Assembly (NCBI RefSeq): GCF_032144095.1
Contig: NZ_JAVSNJ010000015.1
Span: 1-64,000 of the forward strand
Source of the DNA: Sphaerochaeta sp032144095
Lineage (GTDB): Bacteria > Spirochaetota > Spirochaetia > Sphaerochaetales > Sphaerochaetaceae
Direction: 5' to 3'
DNA: 64,000 nt
Part shown: positions 25,779 to 33,500 of the stretch, in pieces
How the letters are laid out: each line of letters starts with the position of its first letter
Position numbering within the stretch: position 1 is the first letter of the stretch
Translations under genes and position numbers: made by a program
Notes under the pieces: model-generated
Seen by the model: only the letters and a program-made list of their open reading frames with translations
Told to the model about the DNA's origin: nothing
Database searches by the model: none

Positions 25779-27070
25779 ATGCAGGCATGGGTTCCTTTAT
25801 CCTTATAGGCTCGTTTGTCTTCTTGTTGGTGATGAAGTTCCCCATCACCTTCTCGTTGTTCCTCTCCTCCATCTTCGCTGCCATGTTCCTGCACATCCCG
25901 TTGATGTCGATCGTGCAGCGCCTGGTCAGTGGGGTCAACTCCTTCTCGCTCCTGGCCATCCCGTTCTTCATCCTCTCCGGTGAGATCATGAGCCAGGGCG
26001 GCATCTCCCGCAGGCTGGTCGGCTTTGCCAACGCCCTAGTCGGGCGTGTTCGAGGCGGCCTAGCCCAGGTGAACATCCTTGCCTCCATGTTCTTCGGCGG
26101 CATCTCCGGCTCCGCAGTTGCAGACGTCTCCTCCATCGGCGCGATGCTCATCCCCATGATGGTCGAGGACGGCTATGACGCCGACTTTTCCGTGGCCGTC
26201 ACGGTCACCAGTGCCTGCGAGGGTATCCTCATCCCTCCCAGCCACAACATGATCATCTTCGCCATGGCAGCAGGTGGCGGTGTCTCCGTAGGCAAGCTCT
26301 TCCTCGGTGGCCTCATCCCCGGCATCGGCCTAGGCCTCTTGCTGATGATCCCCACAGCCATCATCGCCTACAAGCGCAACTACCCCAAGCAGGCAGGATT
26401 CGGCTGGAGAAAGACCCTCAAGCTTGCGCGTGATGCCTTCTTCGGGCTCTTCACCATCCTCATCATCATGGGTGGTGTCATCTCGGGCGTCTTCACCGCA
26501 ACCGAGTCTGCGGCTGTCGCCGTTGTCTACTCGTTCATCATCACCTTCTTCGTCTACCGCGAGATACCGGTGAAGCAGATGGGATCGATCCTGCGCAACT
26601 CCCTGAAGACCCTTGCCATGGTCATGAGCCTCATCGCCGCGGCCAGCTCCTTCGGCTACCTGATGGCCTTCCTGCGCATCCCGCAGGCGGTTACCAGCGG
26701 CCTGCTGTCCATCACCGACAACAAGATCCTGTTGGTCCTTCTGATCAATGTCATGCTGTTGGCCCTTGGATGCATCATGGATATGGCACCGCTGATCATC
26801 ATCACCACCCCGATCCTCTTCCCTGTCATGGTTGGCTACCTGGGCATGGACCCGATCCAGTTCGGCATCATGCTGATCCTGAACCTGGCGATCGGGCTCA
26901 CCACCCCACCGGTAGGGTCGGCCCTCTTTGTCGGCTGTTCCATCGGCAAGATCTCCATCGAGAAGGCGACGAAGGCTGTCCTTCCGTTCTGGGTCATGAT
27001 GCTGGTGACCTTGATGCTGGTATCCTTCTGGTCCCCGATGACGATGTTCCTCCCTTCCTTCATGGGCTAA
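25775..27070 (+). CDS. dctM: TRAP transporter large permease (DctM family), second system
   Basis: A 431-residue polytopic membrane protein of the DctM family, the ion-coupled channel subunit. Blocks such as FILSGEIMSQGGISRRLVGF, SMFFGGISGSAVADVSSIGA and LTTPPVGSALFVG are typical. The open frame extends upstream to 25559, but that part overlaps dctQ out of frame; the ATG at 25775 follows GGGAGG and starts in the dctQ stop codon. The operon ends at a 14-base-pair hairpin 26 bases later. The cargo is unknown; YesMN control suggests a sugar acid or related carboxylate. Confidence 0.95.
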   Translation: MNAGMGSFILIGSFVFLLVMKFPITFSLFLSSIFAAMFLHIPLMSIVQRLVSGVNSFSLLAIPFFILSGEIMSQGGISRRLVGFANALVGRVRGGLAQVNILASMFFGGISGSAVADVSSIGAMLIPMMVEDGYDADFSVAVTVTSACEGILIPPSHNMIIFAMAAGGGVSVGKLFLGGLIPGIGLGLLLMIPTAIIAYKRNYPKQAGFGWRKTLKLARDAFFGLFTILIIMGGVISGVFTATESAAVAVVYSFIITFFVYREIPVKQMGSILRNSLKTLAMVMSLIAAASSFGYLMAFLRIPQAVTSGLLSITDNKILLVLLINVMLLALGCIMDMAPLIIITTPILFPVMVGYLGMDPIQFGIMLILNLAIGLTTPPVGSALFVGCSIGKISIEKATKAVLPFWVMMLVTLMLVSFWSPMTMFLPSFMG

Positions 27071-27095
27071 GGAAAACAGGTCACTCTCTCTACCA

Positions 27096-27126
27096 AAGGG
27101 CTGCTTCTTACAAAGAGGCAGCCCTT
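27096..27126 (+). terminator. Terminator hairpin of the second TRAP operon
   Basis: A 14-base stem (27096-27109 with 27113-27126, one G-U) around ACA. The following sequence has only short T runs, so termination may be incomplete. Confidence 0.65.
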
Positions 27127-27131
27127 ATTCC

Positions 27132-27160
27132 TTGCATCTGCCTAGGCTTGAATATATACT
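27132..27160 (+). promoter_or_regulatory. Promoter of the iron alcohol dehydrogenase gene
   Basis: TTGCAT (27132-27137), 17-base spacer, TATACT (27155-27160), 28 bases before the start codon. Both hexamers are identical to those of the RpiR operon promoter. Confidence 0.65.
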
Positions 27161-27188
27161 TACATGAGAATACTTTGAAGGAGTCCCT

Positions 27189-28358
27189 ATGCAATTTACC
27201 TATCATATCCCTACAAGGATAGTATTTGGAAAAGGTTCCCTTGGACGTTTACACACTGAAAAGTTACCGGGCAAACGCGCCCTCATTGTCATATCTTCCG
27301 GAAAATCCACCAGGGCCAACGGCTACCTAGCGCAGCTGGAAACCGAGCTTGAACAAGCTGGGGTTAGCTCAGTTGTCTTTGACAAAATCCTGCCCAACCC
27401 GGTCAGGGGCCATGTAATGGAGGGCGCCCTGCTTTGCAGGAGGGAGCGGTGTGACTTTGTCATAGGTCTTGGAGGTGGCAGTACCATCGACTCGGCCAAG
27501 GGCATCGCTATCATGGCGACCAATGAGGGAGACCTTTGGGATTATATTGGTGGAGGAAGCGGAGAAGGCAAACCCATACCTGTCTGGCCTCTTCCCATTG
27601 TTGCCATCACCACCACCGCAGGTACTGGAACCGAAGCGGACCCCTGGCTGGTCATAACAAAAGAGGAGACCAACGAGAAGATAGGGATGGGCTATGAAGG
27701 AACATTCCCTGTCCTAAGCATTGTCGACCCCCTGCTTACTGTCAGCATCCCTGCATCCCTTACTGCCTACCAGGGCTTTGATGCCCTGTTCCATAGCACC
27801 GAGGGGTATATCAACAAGATTGCGAATACGCTCAGCGACCTCTACAGCCTTGAGGCCATACGGCTCATTGCAAAGAGCCTGGCCCATGCGGTCAAGGATG
27901 GGGCCAACCTGCAGGCTCGTGAGGATGTCTCCCTGGCCAATACCCTTGCCGGTATGGTGGAGTCGACCTCGGGTTGCATCTCTGAGCACTCGCTGGAACA
28001 TGCCTTGAGTGCCTATTATCCCGCTCTTCCCCACGGCGCTGGCCTGATCATGATAAGCATTGCGTACTATACCCATCTTGCCCATGCCCATGCCTGTGAC
28101 GAGAGGATGGTGGCCATGGCAAAGGCGATGGGAAACCAGGATGCCACGAGGGCAATGGATTTTGTGCATGCCCTCCATGACTTGCAAAAGGCGTGTGGAG
28201 TGGACAAGCTGAAGATGTCGGACTATGGGATCCAGAAGGAAGACCTGCCCAAGATGGTAGAGAATGCACGACAGAATATGGCAGGGCTCTTTGAGGTCGA
28301 CCCAGTGGTACTCAGCGATGAGGATTGTCTGGCCATCTACAAGAATTCCTACCGATAG
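27189..28358 (+). CDS. Iron-containing alcohol dehydrogenase
   Basis: A 389-residue group III (Fe-type) alcohol dehydrogenase. The nucleotide motif GGGSTIDSAKG is at about 94-104, the threonine/acid block TTAGTGTEAD follows, and the metal-binding residues are spread over DALFHSTEGY and the HSLEHALSAYYPALPHGAG segment (three His plus an Asp). Members reduce aldehydes such as lactaldehyde, butyraldehyde or 1,3-propanediol precursors with NAD(P)H. AAGGAG lies seven bases upstream of the ATG. It has its own promoter and is followed 19 bases later by a small flavin-fold protein. Confidence 0.95.
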   Translation: MQFTYHIPTRIVFGKGSLGRLHTEKLPGKRALIVISSGKSTRANGYLAQLETELEQAGVSSVVFDKILPNPVRGHVMEGALLCRRERCDFVIGLGGGSTIDSAKGIAIMATNEGDLWDYIGGGSGEGKPIPVWPLPIVAITTTAGTGTEADPWLVITKEETNEKIGMGYEGTFPVLSIVDPLLTVSIPASLTAYQGFDALFHSTEGYINKIANTLSDLYSLEAIRLIAKSLAHAVKDGANLQAREDVSLANTLAGMVESTSGCISEHSLEHALSAYYPALPHGAGLIMISIAYYTHLAHAHACDERMVAMAKAMGNQDATRAMDFVHALHDLQKACGVDKLKMSDYGIQKEDLPKMVENARQNMAGLFEVDPVVLSDEDCLAIYKNSYR

Positions 28359-28377
28359 ATCGAACAGTAGATATGAG

Positions 28378-28749
28378 ATGCTGAATGAAGAGTTGCTGAA
28401 AGCCTGGGAGCAACGGGATGGGGCCATTGTGCTTACTACCGTTGACAATGGAGGGATGCCAAACAGCATCTATGTCACCTGTATCGGTCTCAGCGACGAC
28501 AAGCGCATTGTCATCGCCGACAACTACTTTTCGAAGACCAAGCAGAATATTGCGCTCGGGGGCAAGGCTGCGGTCCTCTTCATTACCAAGGAGGGTACGT
28601 CCTATCAGGTAAAAGGGGATGTGGAGTACCATAGCTCCGGGCCGATTTTTACCTGGATGAAAGGTTGGAACCCAACCAAGCATCCTGGCCATGGGGCTTT
28701 TGTACTCAATGCCACAGAGGCATATAGCGGCAAGAATAGGCTGATGTAG
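28378..28749 (+). CDS. Pyridoxamine 5'-phosphate oxidase-like split-barrel protein
   Basis: A 123-residue split-barrel protein of the pyridoxamine-phosphate-oxidase-like superfamily, which bind FMN, F420 or haem. The recognisable blocks are GAIVLTTVDNGGMPNSIYV (about 15-33) and RIVIADNYFSKTKQNI, followed by the GKAAVLF strand. No clear ribosome site precedes the ATG at 28378, so expression probably depends on coupling to the alcohol dehydrogenase 19 bases upstream. Function is unknown; small proteins of this type often protect against or process flavin-linked oxidants. Confidence 0.8.
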   Translation: MLNEELLKAWEQRDGAIVLTTVDNGGMPNSIYVTCIGLSDDKRIVIADNYFSKTKQNIALGGKAAVLFITKEGTSYQVKGDVEYHSSGPIFTWMKGWNPTKHPGHGAFVLNATEAYSGKNRLM

Positions 28750-28756
28750 AGAGAAG

Positions 28757-28779
28757 GGGAGGAGTATTTCTCTCCTCCC
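28757..28779. terminator. Bidirectional hairpin between convergent genes
   Basis: GGGAGGAG (28757-28764) and CTCCTCCC (28772-28779) pair around TATTTCT. It lies between the convergent split-barrel and nitronate-monooxygenase-like genes; there is no strong T-run on either strand. Confidence 0.5.
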
Positions 28780-28793
28780 TCATCACTCTCTGT

Positions 28794-30248
28794 TCAGATA
28801 GCCTGTGGTAGCAACAGGTACCATGAAGCCATGACCTTCTCCACCATGCGAAGCTGCAACTTCCTGGCAGATCCATATGCTTTCTCATACTTGTTCCTGA
28901 GTTCAGTAAGGGAGGCAAGGGCAGAAGGGGTTATCAAGGCCTGTTCATACGCCTTACCCAACTCAATGGCCTGGCCTTGCAAGGTCTTGTACCTCTCTGC
29001 AAGGGTTTGCACGCTTGCAACCAGGTGTTCCAGCTTGGGAGTGACCTTCTGTCTCTCCGCCACCCAATATCCGGTCGAAAGCTCCGAGACCAGGGCGGCG
29101 ACAGGGACGATCTTGTCAACCCTGTAGGCATTGGTCCCGGCAAATACGAATCCACCCTGCAGGACCCCTCTTCGGGCATTGTTCAGGGCGATGGAGATGC
29201 AGTAGTTCGCATCCTGTGCCTTGCATGTGGCAAGACACTTCCATGCACAGGTAAAGGCTGGGCGGATGCCTGCCTCACTGTCGGTTATGAACTTGTTGCG
29301 GATGGCACGCCCTGGCATCCCGACAGGGCTCTTGATGATGCCGATATCCTCTTGCTTGCAGGCTACATAGGCCTCCTTGAAACGGATGTCCGCATCACAC
29401 TCGTCGGTTGCGACGAAACGAGTGGCCATCTGGACACCCTGGGCTCCCAGGTGGAGCACCTTGTAGATGTCCTCCCCCGTATAGACGCCGCCACCTGCGA
29501 TGAGGGGGATGTCACGAAAGAACTCCTTGCCAAAGGGGATGAGGACCTCTGCAATTCCAGGTACGATGGCTTCCAGCTGATAGGCTGGGTCTTCCAGCTG
29601 CTCTTCGGTGAACCCGAGGTGTCCACCTGCCTTGGGTCCTTCGAATACCACGGCATCGGGGACGTCGTTGTAGATCTTCTTCCACATCTTGAAGATCATC
29701 TCCGTAGCACGGGCAGAGCTTACGATCGGGGCGATCTTTACCCCATTCTTCCTGATCTTCTCTACAGGAAGGCCCTTGATGGGAAGCCCTGCTCCCATGA
29801 AGACGATGTCGACCTTCTCCTCGATGGCTACATCGAGCAGCTGGTGAAAGTCATTGACGGCAACCATGATGTTGACCCCAATGATACCTTTGGTCATCTC
29901 CCTGGCCTTGCGGATCTCCCGGCGGAAGGCCCGGAGGTTGGCTTCGCTGCCATCCTGGTAGTAGTCCTTCTCCAGAAGCCCGATGCCGTTGGCTGCGATG
30001 ACTCCAATGCCTCCTGCCTCTGCAACTGTTGAAGCAAGACCGGACAGGGAGATTCCTACACCCATTCCCCCTTGTACGATCGGGGTAGTGGCAACAAGGT
30101 TGCCGATCCTCAAGGGCGGCCAGCTTGGCTTGATCTGCTTCAGCTCTCCCAGAAATGACTGGATGGACTTGAAGGGAAGGGTTTTCGTAATATCGTCAGT
30201 AACCTTTTTCAGGGTTCCCAACAGTTGTTCAAAGTGAGTTGTATTCAT
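28794..30248 (-). CDS. Nitronate monooxygenase/2-nitropropane dioxygenase-like FMN enzyme
   Basis: A 484-residue FMN-binding TIM-barrel protein of the nitronate-monooxygenase family. The N-terminal PIVQGGMGVGISLSGLAS segment, the GPKAGGHLG motif with the usual His, and the phosphate loop IPLIAGGGVYTGEDI are visible. The C-terminal 130 residues extend beyond the classical enzyme and contain a cysteine-rich patch (CAWKCLATC). The start is set at the ATG at 30248, where GAGGAA precedes; upstream codons to 30359 fall in the leader. It lies in the purine block but its substrate is not evident. A structured leader at 30336-30399 precedes it. Confidence 0.85.
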   Translation of the reverse strand: MNTTHFEQLLGTLKKVTDDITKTLPFKSIQSFLGELKQIKPSWPPLRIGNLVATTPIVQGGMGVGISLSGLASTVAEAGGIGVIAANGIGLLEKDYYQDGSEANLRAFRREIRKAREMTKGIIGVNIMVAVNDFHQLLDVAIEEKVDIVFMGAGLPIKGLPVEKIRKNGVKIAPIVSSARATEMIFKMWKKIYNDVPDAVVFEGPKAGGHLGFTEEQLEDPAYQLEAIVPGIAEVLIPFGKEFFRDIPLIAGGGVYTGEDIYKVLHLGAQGVQMATRFVATDECDADIRFKEAYVACKQEDIGIIKSPVGMPGRAIRNKFITDSEAGIRPAFTCAWKCLATCKAQDANYCISIALNNARRGVLQGGFVFAGTNAYRVDKIVPVAALVSELSTGYWVAERQKVTPKLEHLVASVQTLAERYKTLQGQAIELGKAYEQALITPSALASLTELRNKYEKAYGSARKLQLRMVEKVMASWYLLLPQAI

Positions 30249-30542
30249 GTACTGTTCCTCATGAGTGAAAGGAGTGAGATAGTTTGAATTTAATTTAACA
30301 CAATTACAAATAATGTAATAGTGTTGAATACATGAGTTTCTTCTCCAACCTCCACCCATGGGCTACCTATTCTGCCTGAGAGTGGAGGCCAAAAGAAACT
30401 TGTACCAGAATTTTGGGACGTGAGGGAGGATTATGCCCTATGAGATACCGTTTTTCCTACTGTTTTACTTTGGGTAGACAAAAAGGACCGGTCCTCCTTG
30501 GTAGGAAAACCGGTCGTATCAGGAAACTAGAGGCACTGAGCC
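30249..30542. other. Leader of the nitronate-monooxygenase-like gene with long inverted repeat
   Basis: The 294-base gap holds the amidohydrolase terminator (30480-30515) and, nearer to 30248, a broken inverted repeat at 30336-30399 (arms GTTTCTT/AGAAAC, then CCTCCAC/GTGGAGG). No gene is credible. The element would lie in the 5' untranslated region of the minus-strand gene; I match it to no known riboswitch. Confidence 0.5.
30480..30515 (-). terminator. Terminator of the amidohydrolase gene
   Basis: On the minus strand a 13-base stem (30515-30503 with 30498-30486, two G-U pairs) around ACCA, followed by C and five T. Confidence 0.85.
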
Positions 30543-31817
30543 TCAGCGCTCTGCCTGAGGGAAGAGCCTGTTTACCAGTTCGGCATAGGAGTTGAGTATT
30601 TCCTGCTCATCGATGGTCACGAACAGCTTGTTCCTCAATACCCACTTGCCTCCGATCATGACGTGGGTAATCATCTCGGCTCTGGCGAAGGTGAGCAGGT
30701 TGTGTGTTGCGTTGGAGAAATCAAGGGTGTCTATCAGAGGGGAGACGGCATCATAGGCGTTGAGGAAGAGCAGGTCGGCCCCACTGCCCACCTCGATGGT
30801 TCCCTGATACCCTGTCTCACCGGCGAATACTTCTGCATTGCGTGTAGCCATGTCAACGACGGTGCGGGCATCATACAGGTTTGGTTTCATCCCCTGCTTC
30901 AGCTCCCCATAGGTGGCCCTCATGGTTTCCCAGAAGTCATGGCTGAGATAGTCGGTTCCCAGGGTGATATTGATCTGCTGCTGGAGCATCGACCCGATGT
31001 TCATGTTCCCTGCTCCGCTATGGGTGTTGGAGATAGGGCAGTGCACGACGTTGGCCTTGTATTGTGCAAGGAGCTTGATGTCCTCCTCACTTGCTTCGAT
31101 GCAGTGGAAGAGGATGGATTTCTTGTTGAGCATATGCTTCTTTGCAAGCAGCTCAATGGTAGACATCCCAAATTTCTTCTCGATCTGCGCCCTTCTCCAT
31201 GAGGTTTCCAGACAGTGGGTCATCAGGAAGGGACGCTCCTGCAAACAGAGTTGCCGTACCTCCTCCAGTATCTCAGGAGTAAGGTCCTCCTCTTCCGGGA
31301 GGTGGATGCCATGGCTTATGGTCGCAGTGGGTGCTGGATTGGTTGGGTACTCCTCATAGAAGTCGACCAGGGCCTTCAGCCCTATCTGTTGGGCACACTC
31401 CTGAAGGATTGCTGAGGAGTTGTCAGCCTGTCCAGTCTCCACGATGAAGGCGATTCCCTGGCGTATGTGCTGCATGTATGCATAGAGCACAAGGGTCTTG
31501 AATTCAGGTTTTCCCACTGCGTTGTCTATGTACTTGATAAGTTTCTGCTGCAGCCTGCCTTGTGCTGAATCATCGTACCAGGAGGCTAGGGGCATATCGC
31601 GGAACAATCCCCTCAAAAGGGTGTCTGGGGTGTGGACATGGCAGTCCGCGAGGGCAGGGGCTACGATGAAGGAAGAGCAATCGATGATGCGTTCCTTATC
31701 CTCCGGTTCCAGGGTTTCCTGGATCTGGCTGATGACAGAGCCTGACACCCTGATATCTTGGGTGTAAAGACGGTGGTCTGGTCCTAGATAGGTAGCATTC
31801 TTGAGTATCATATCCAT
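30543..31817 (-). CDS. Amidohydrolase, cytosine/guanine deaminase-like
   Basis: A 424-residue metal-dependent amidohydrolase of the TrzA/ATZ/guanine-deaminase group. The metal ligands are seen in DCHVHTP (HxH), the third His in FHCIEAS, and the Asp in GTDYLSHD; MTHCLE and HCPISNTHSGAG complete the active site. Family members deaminate guanine, cytosine, S-adenosylhomocysteine or triazines. In this neighbourhood, next to a fused xanthine-dehydrogenase-type enzyme and a nucleoside importer, a purine deaminase is the best guess, without proof. The gene has its own terminator. Confidence 0.88.
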   Translation of the reverse strand: MDMILKNATYLGPDHRLYTQDIRVSGSVISQIQETLEPEDKERIIDCSSFIVAPALADCHVHTPDTLLRGLFRDMPLASWYDDSAQGRLQQKLIKYIDNAVGKPEFKTLVLYAYMQHIRQGIAFIVETGQADNSSAILQECAQQIGLKALVDFYEEYPTNPAPTATISHGIHLPEEEDLTPEILEEVRQLCLQERPFLMTHCLETSWRRAQIEKKFGMSTIELLAKKHMLNKKSILFHCIEASEEDIKLLAQYKANVVHCPISNTHSGAGNMNIGSMLQQQINITLGTDYLSHDFWETMRATYGELKQGMKPNLYDARTVVDMATRNAEVFAGETGYQGTIEVGSGADLLFLNAYDAVSPLIDTLDFSNATHNLLTFARAEMITHVMIGGKWVLRNKLFVTIDEQEILNSYAELVNRLFPQAER

Positions 31818-31927
31818 AGCATATCATGGTTTGTGGCTAAACCCAATGGGCAAATCGGCTGTAGGGCTTACTTGGTCGATGTGGTATGTAGGGAAGGTTG
31901 GTTTGGCAGGGGCCATAGTCAGATTTT

Positions 31928-31999
31928 GAAAGTTTTCCGTCTATAGGATAAAAAAGAATGTTATTTACTATTTTATTCGTCCATAGTCGAAAAACTTTT
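31928..31999. repeat. Flanking repeat copy A (upstream of AAA ATPase gene)
   Basis: A 72-base element whose first 19 bases and last 28 bases are identical to copy B at 33338-33408, with a diverged middle. The ends are inverted repeats of each other, giving a MITE-like hairpin. It lies 47 bases before the ATPase start codon. Confidence 0.8.
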
Positions 32000-32025
32000 A
32001 CAAATAGTGATTTATCCAGTACACT
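31997..32025 (+). promoter_or_regulatory. Possible promoter of the AAA ATPase gene
   Basis: TTTACA (31997-32002) overlaps the end of repeat copy A; a 17-base spacer leads to TACACT (32020-32025), 20 bases before the start codon. Confidence 0.4.
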
Positions 32026-32045
32026 ATGTTCCAATGAGGTGATTC

Positions 32046-33260
32046 ATGCTGGAGAAAAGAGATGTGTATTTGTTTCAGCTTATCAAGTTCAAAGATAAGC
32101 CCTTGATCAAGGTGCTATCAGGGATGCGTCGATGTGGGAAATCATCTCTGCTTATTCTCTTTGAATCGTACCTGCTTGCGAATGCAGTAGCTCCGGACCA
32201 CATTATTAGGATGAATTTTGAATCTTTGGAGTATGATGACCTTACATCGTACAAGCAATTATATGCATATCTCCAAAAGAAAATCGCAAAGGACAAAGGG
32301 ACGTACTATCTGCTTCTTGATGAGATACAGCAGGTTGAATCATGGGAGCGGGTGGTAAACTCACTCCAAGTTGATTATCCCGTGGATATGTATCTGACAG
32401 GGTCGAATGCGTATCTGCTATCGTCAGAACTCTCGACCCTACTGGCAGGTAGGTATGTAGAGATTCCCATGCAACCACTCTCATTCAAGGAGTATCTTGA
32501 TTTTGTTGGCCATGAAGGGTCAGTTTCCCTCTCTGATCGTTTTACCGACTATTTGACATACGGGGGCCTTCCCACAGTAATTCAGCTGATGGATCAAAAG
32601 GAAACCATCAACGCCTTTCTTTCAGGGGTCGTCAATACTGTGATCCTCAAGGATGTTGTGCAGCGCAATCAAGTTCGCGACCCTGCTCTTTTGGAGAGCC
32701 TGCTCAAGTATATTGCAGCAAATATAGGAAACATTGTATCAACAAAAAAGATAGCGGATTATCTGAACTCCAGCGGAAGAAAAACCACCAGTGATACCAT
32801 CGACAACTATCTGGGCATGCTGGAGAGTGCATACATTATTCATCGTGCAAACCGGTATGATCTCAAGGGAAAACTATTTCTGAAGACTTTCGAAAAGTAC
32901 TATATTGCCGATTTGGGTATCCGTAACCAGCTTGTCGGCTCGAGGAATACCGATTATGGCCAGATTCTTGAAAATATAGTTTTCATGGAGCTCAAACACA
33001 GGCAGTACACTGTCAGTATTGGAAAAGTGGGCACCCTTGAAGTTGATTTTATCGCCATTCGCCCTGGTAGGAAAATCTACATACAAGTATCAGCAACGAT
33101 TTTAGACGATACGACAAGAGAACGGGAGTTGCGGCCGCTTCTTGCAATCGAAGACCAATATGACAAGATGATACTCACCATGGATTACACTTTTTCCAAG
33201 GACTTTGAAGGTATCAAGGTTGTCAATATCTTGGATTTTTTGCTTGATGACGAGACATAG
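32046..33260 (+). CDS. AAA-type ATPase with C-terminal DUF4143 domain
   Basis: A 404-residue ATPase of the COG1373 type. Walker A is GMRRCGKSS (26-34), Walker B is LLLDE (89-93), the sensor segment is LTGSNAYLL, and the following LSTLLAGRYVEIPMQPLSF block is typical. The C-terminal DUF4143 domain has a nuclease-fold remnant, EVDF (332-335) and IQVSA (about 346-350). Family function is unknown; anaerobes, spirochaetes among them, often carry many copies. GAGGTG precedes the ATG. The gene stands alone, transcribed against its neighbours, and is bracketed by ~71-base repeats, which suggests that the unit 31928-33408 has moved or been duplicated as a cassette. Confidence 0.93.
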   Translation: MLEKRDVYLFQLIKFKDKPLIKVLSGMRRCGKSSLLILFESYLLANAVAPDHIIRMNFESLEYDDLTSYKQLYAYLQKKIAKDKGTYYLLLDEIQQVESWERVVNSLQVDYPVDMYLTGSNAYLLSSELSTLLAGRYVEIPMQPLSFKEYLDFVGHEGSVSLSDRFTDYLTYGGLPTVIQLMDQKETINAFLSGVVNTVILKDVVQRNQVRDPALLESLLKYIAANIGNIVSTKKIADYLNSSGRKTTSDTIDNYLGMLESAYIIHRANRYDLKGKLFLKTFEKYYIADLGIRNQLVGSRNTDYGQILENIVFMELKHRQYTVSIGKVGTLEVDFIAIRPGRKIYIQVSATILDDTTRERELRPLLAIEDQYDKMILTMDYTFSKDFEGIKVVNILDFLLDDET

Positions 33261-33337
33261 TTCCTAGGGTTGTATGACAATGTCCAAAGGATTTCTGGTT
33301 TTGTCTGTATGAATCCTGAAACCGTACCCAAGAGGCA

Positions 33338-33408
33338 GAAAGTTTTCCGTCTATAGACGGAAAAAACTAAAATTCTATAGTTTATTCGTCCATAGTCGAA
33401 AAACTTTT
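33338..33408. repeat. Flanking repeat copy B (downstream of AAA ATPase gene)
   Basis: A 71-base element, direct repeat of copy A. Its left half contains a perfect 22-base palindrome centred on CTATAG (about 33344-33365), and its two ends match as inverted repeats at 22 of 28 positions. Confidence 0.8.
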
Positions 33409-33500
33409 GAGGAGTTGCAGCAAGCCTGTTTCGAAAACTGGGGTTAAATGAACAGGAGGTCACAGGTTGGCCTCCTTGGATATCCTTTTCTTCTTTCTGG

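Noticed and set aside
28977..30032. 351-codon plus-strand open frame
   Set aside because: Antisense to the nitronate-monooxygenase-like gene; composition is not protein-like.
30336..30399. Glycine-riboswitch-like string CTCTCAGGC on the minus strand
   Set aside because: The other conserved half of the glycine aptamer is missing upstream and the gene is unrelated to glycine; kept only as an unclassified inverted repeat.
30413..30595. 60-codon plus-strand open frame
   Set aside because: Spans the amidohydrolase terminator and the end of that gene; no credible product.
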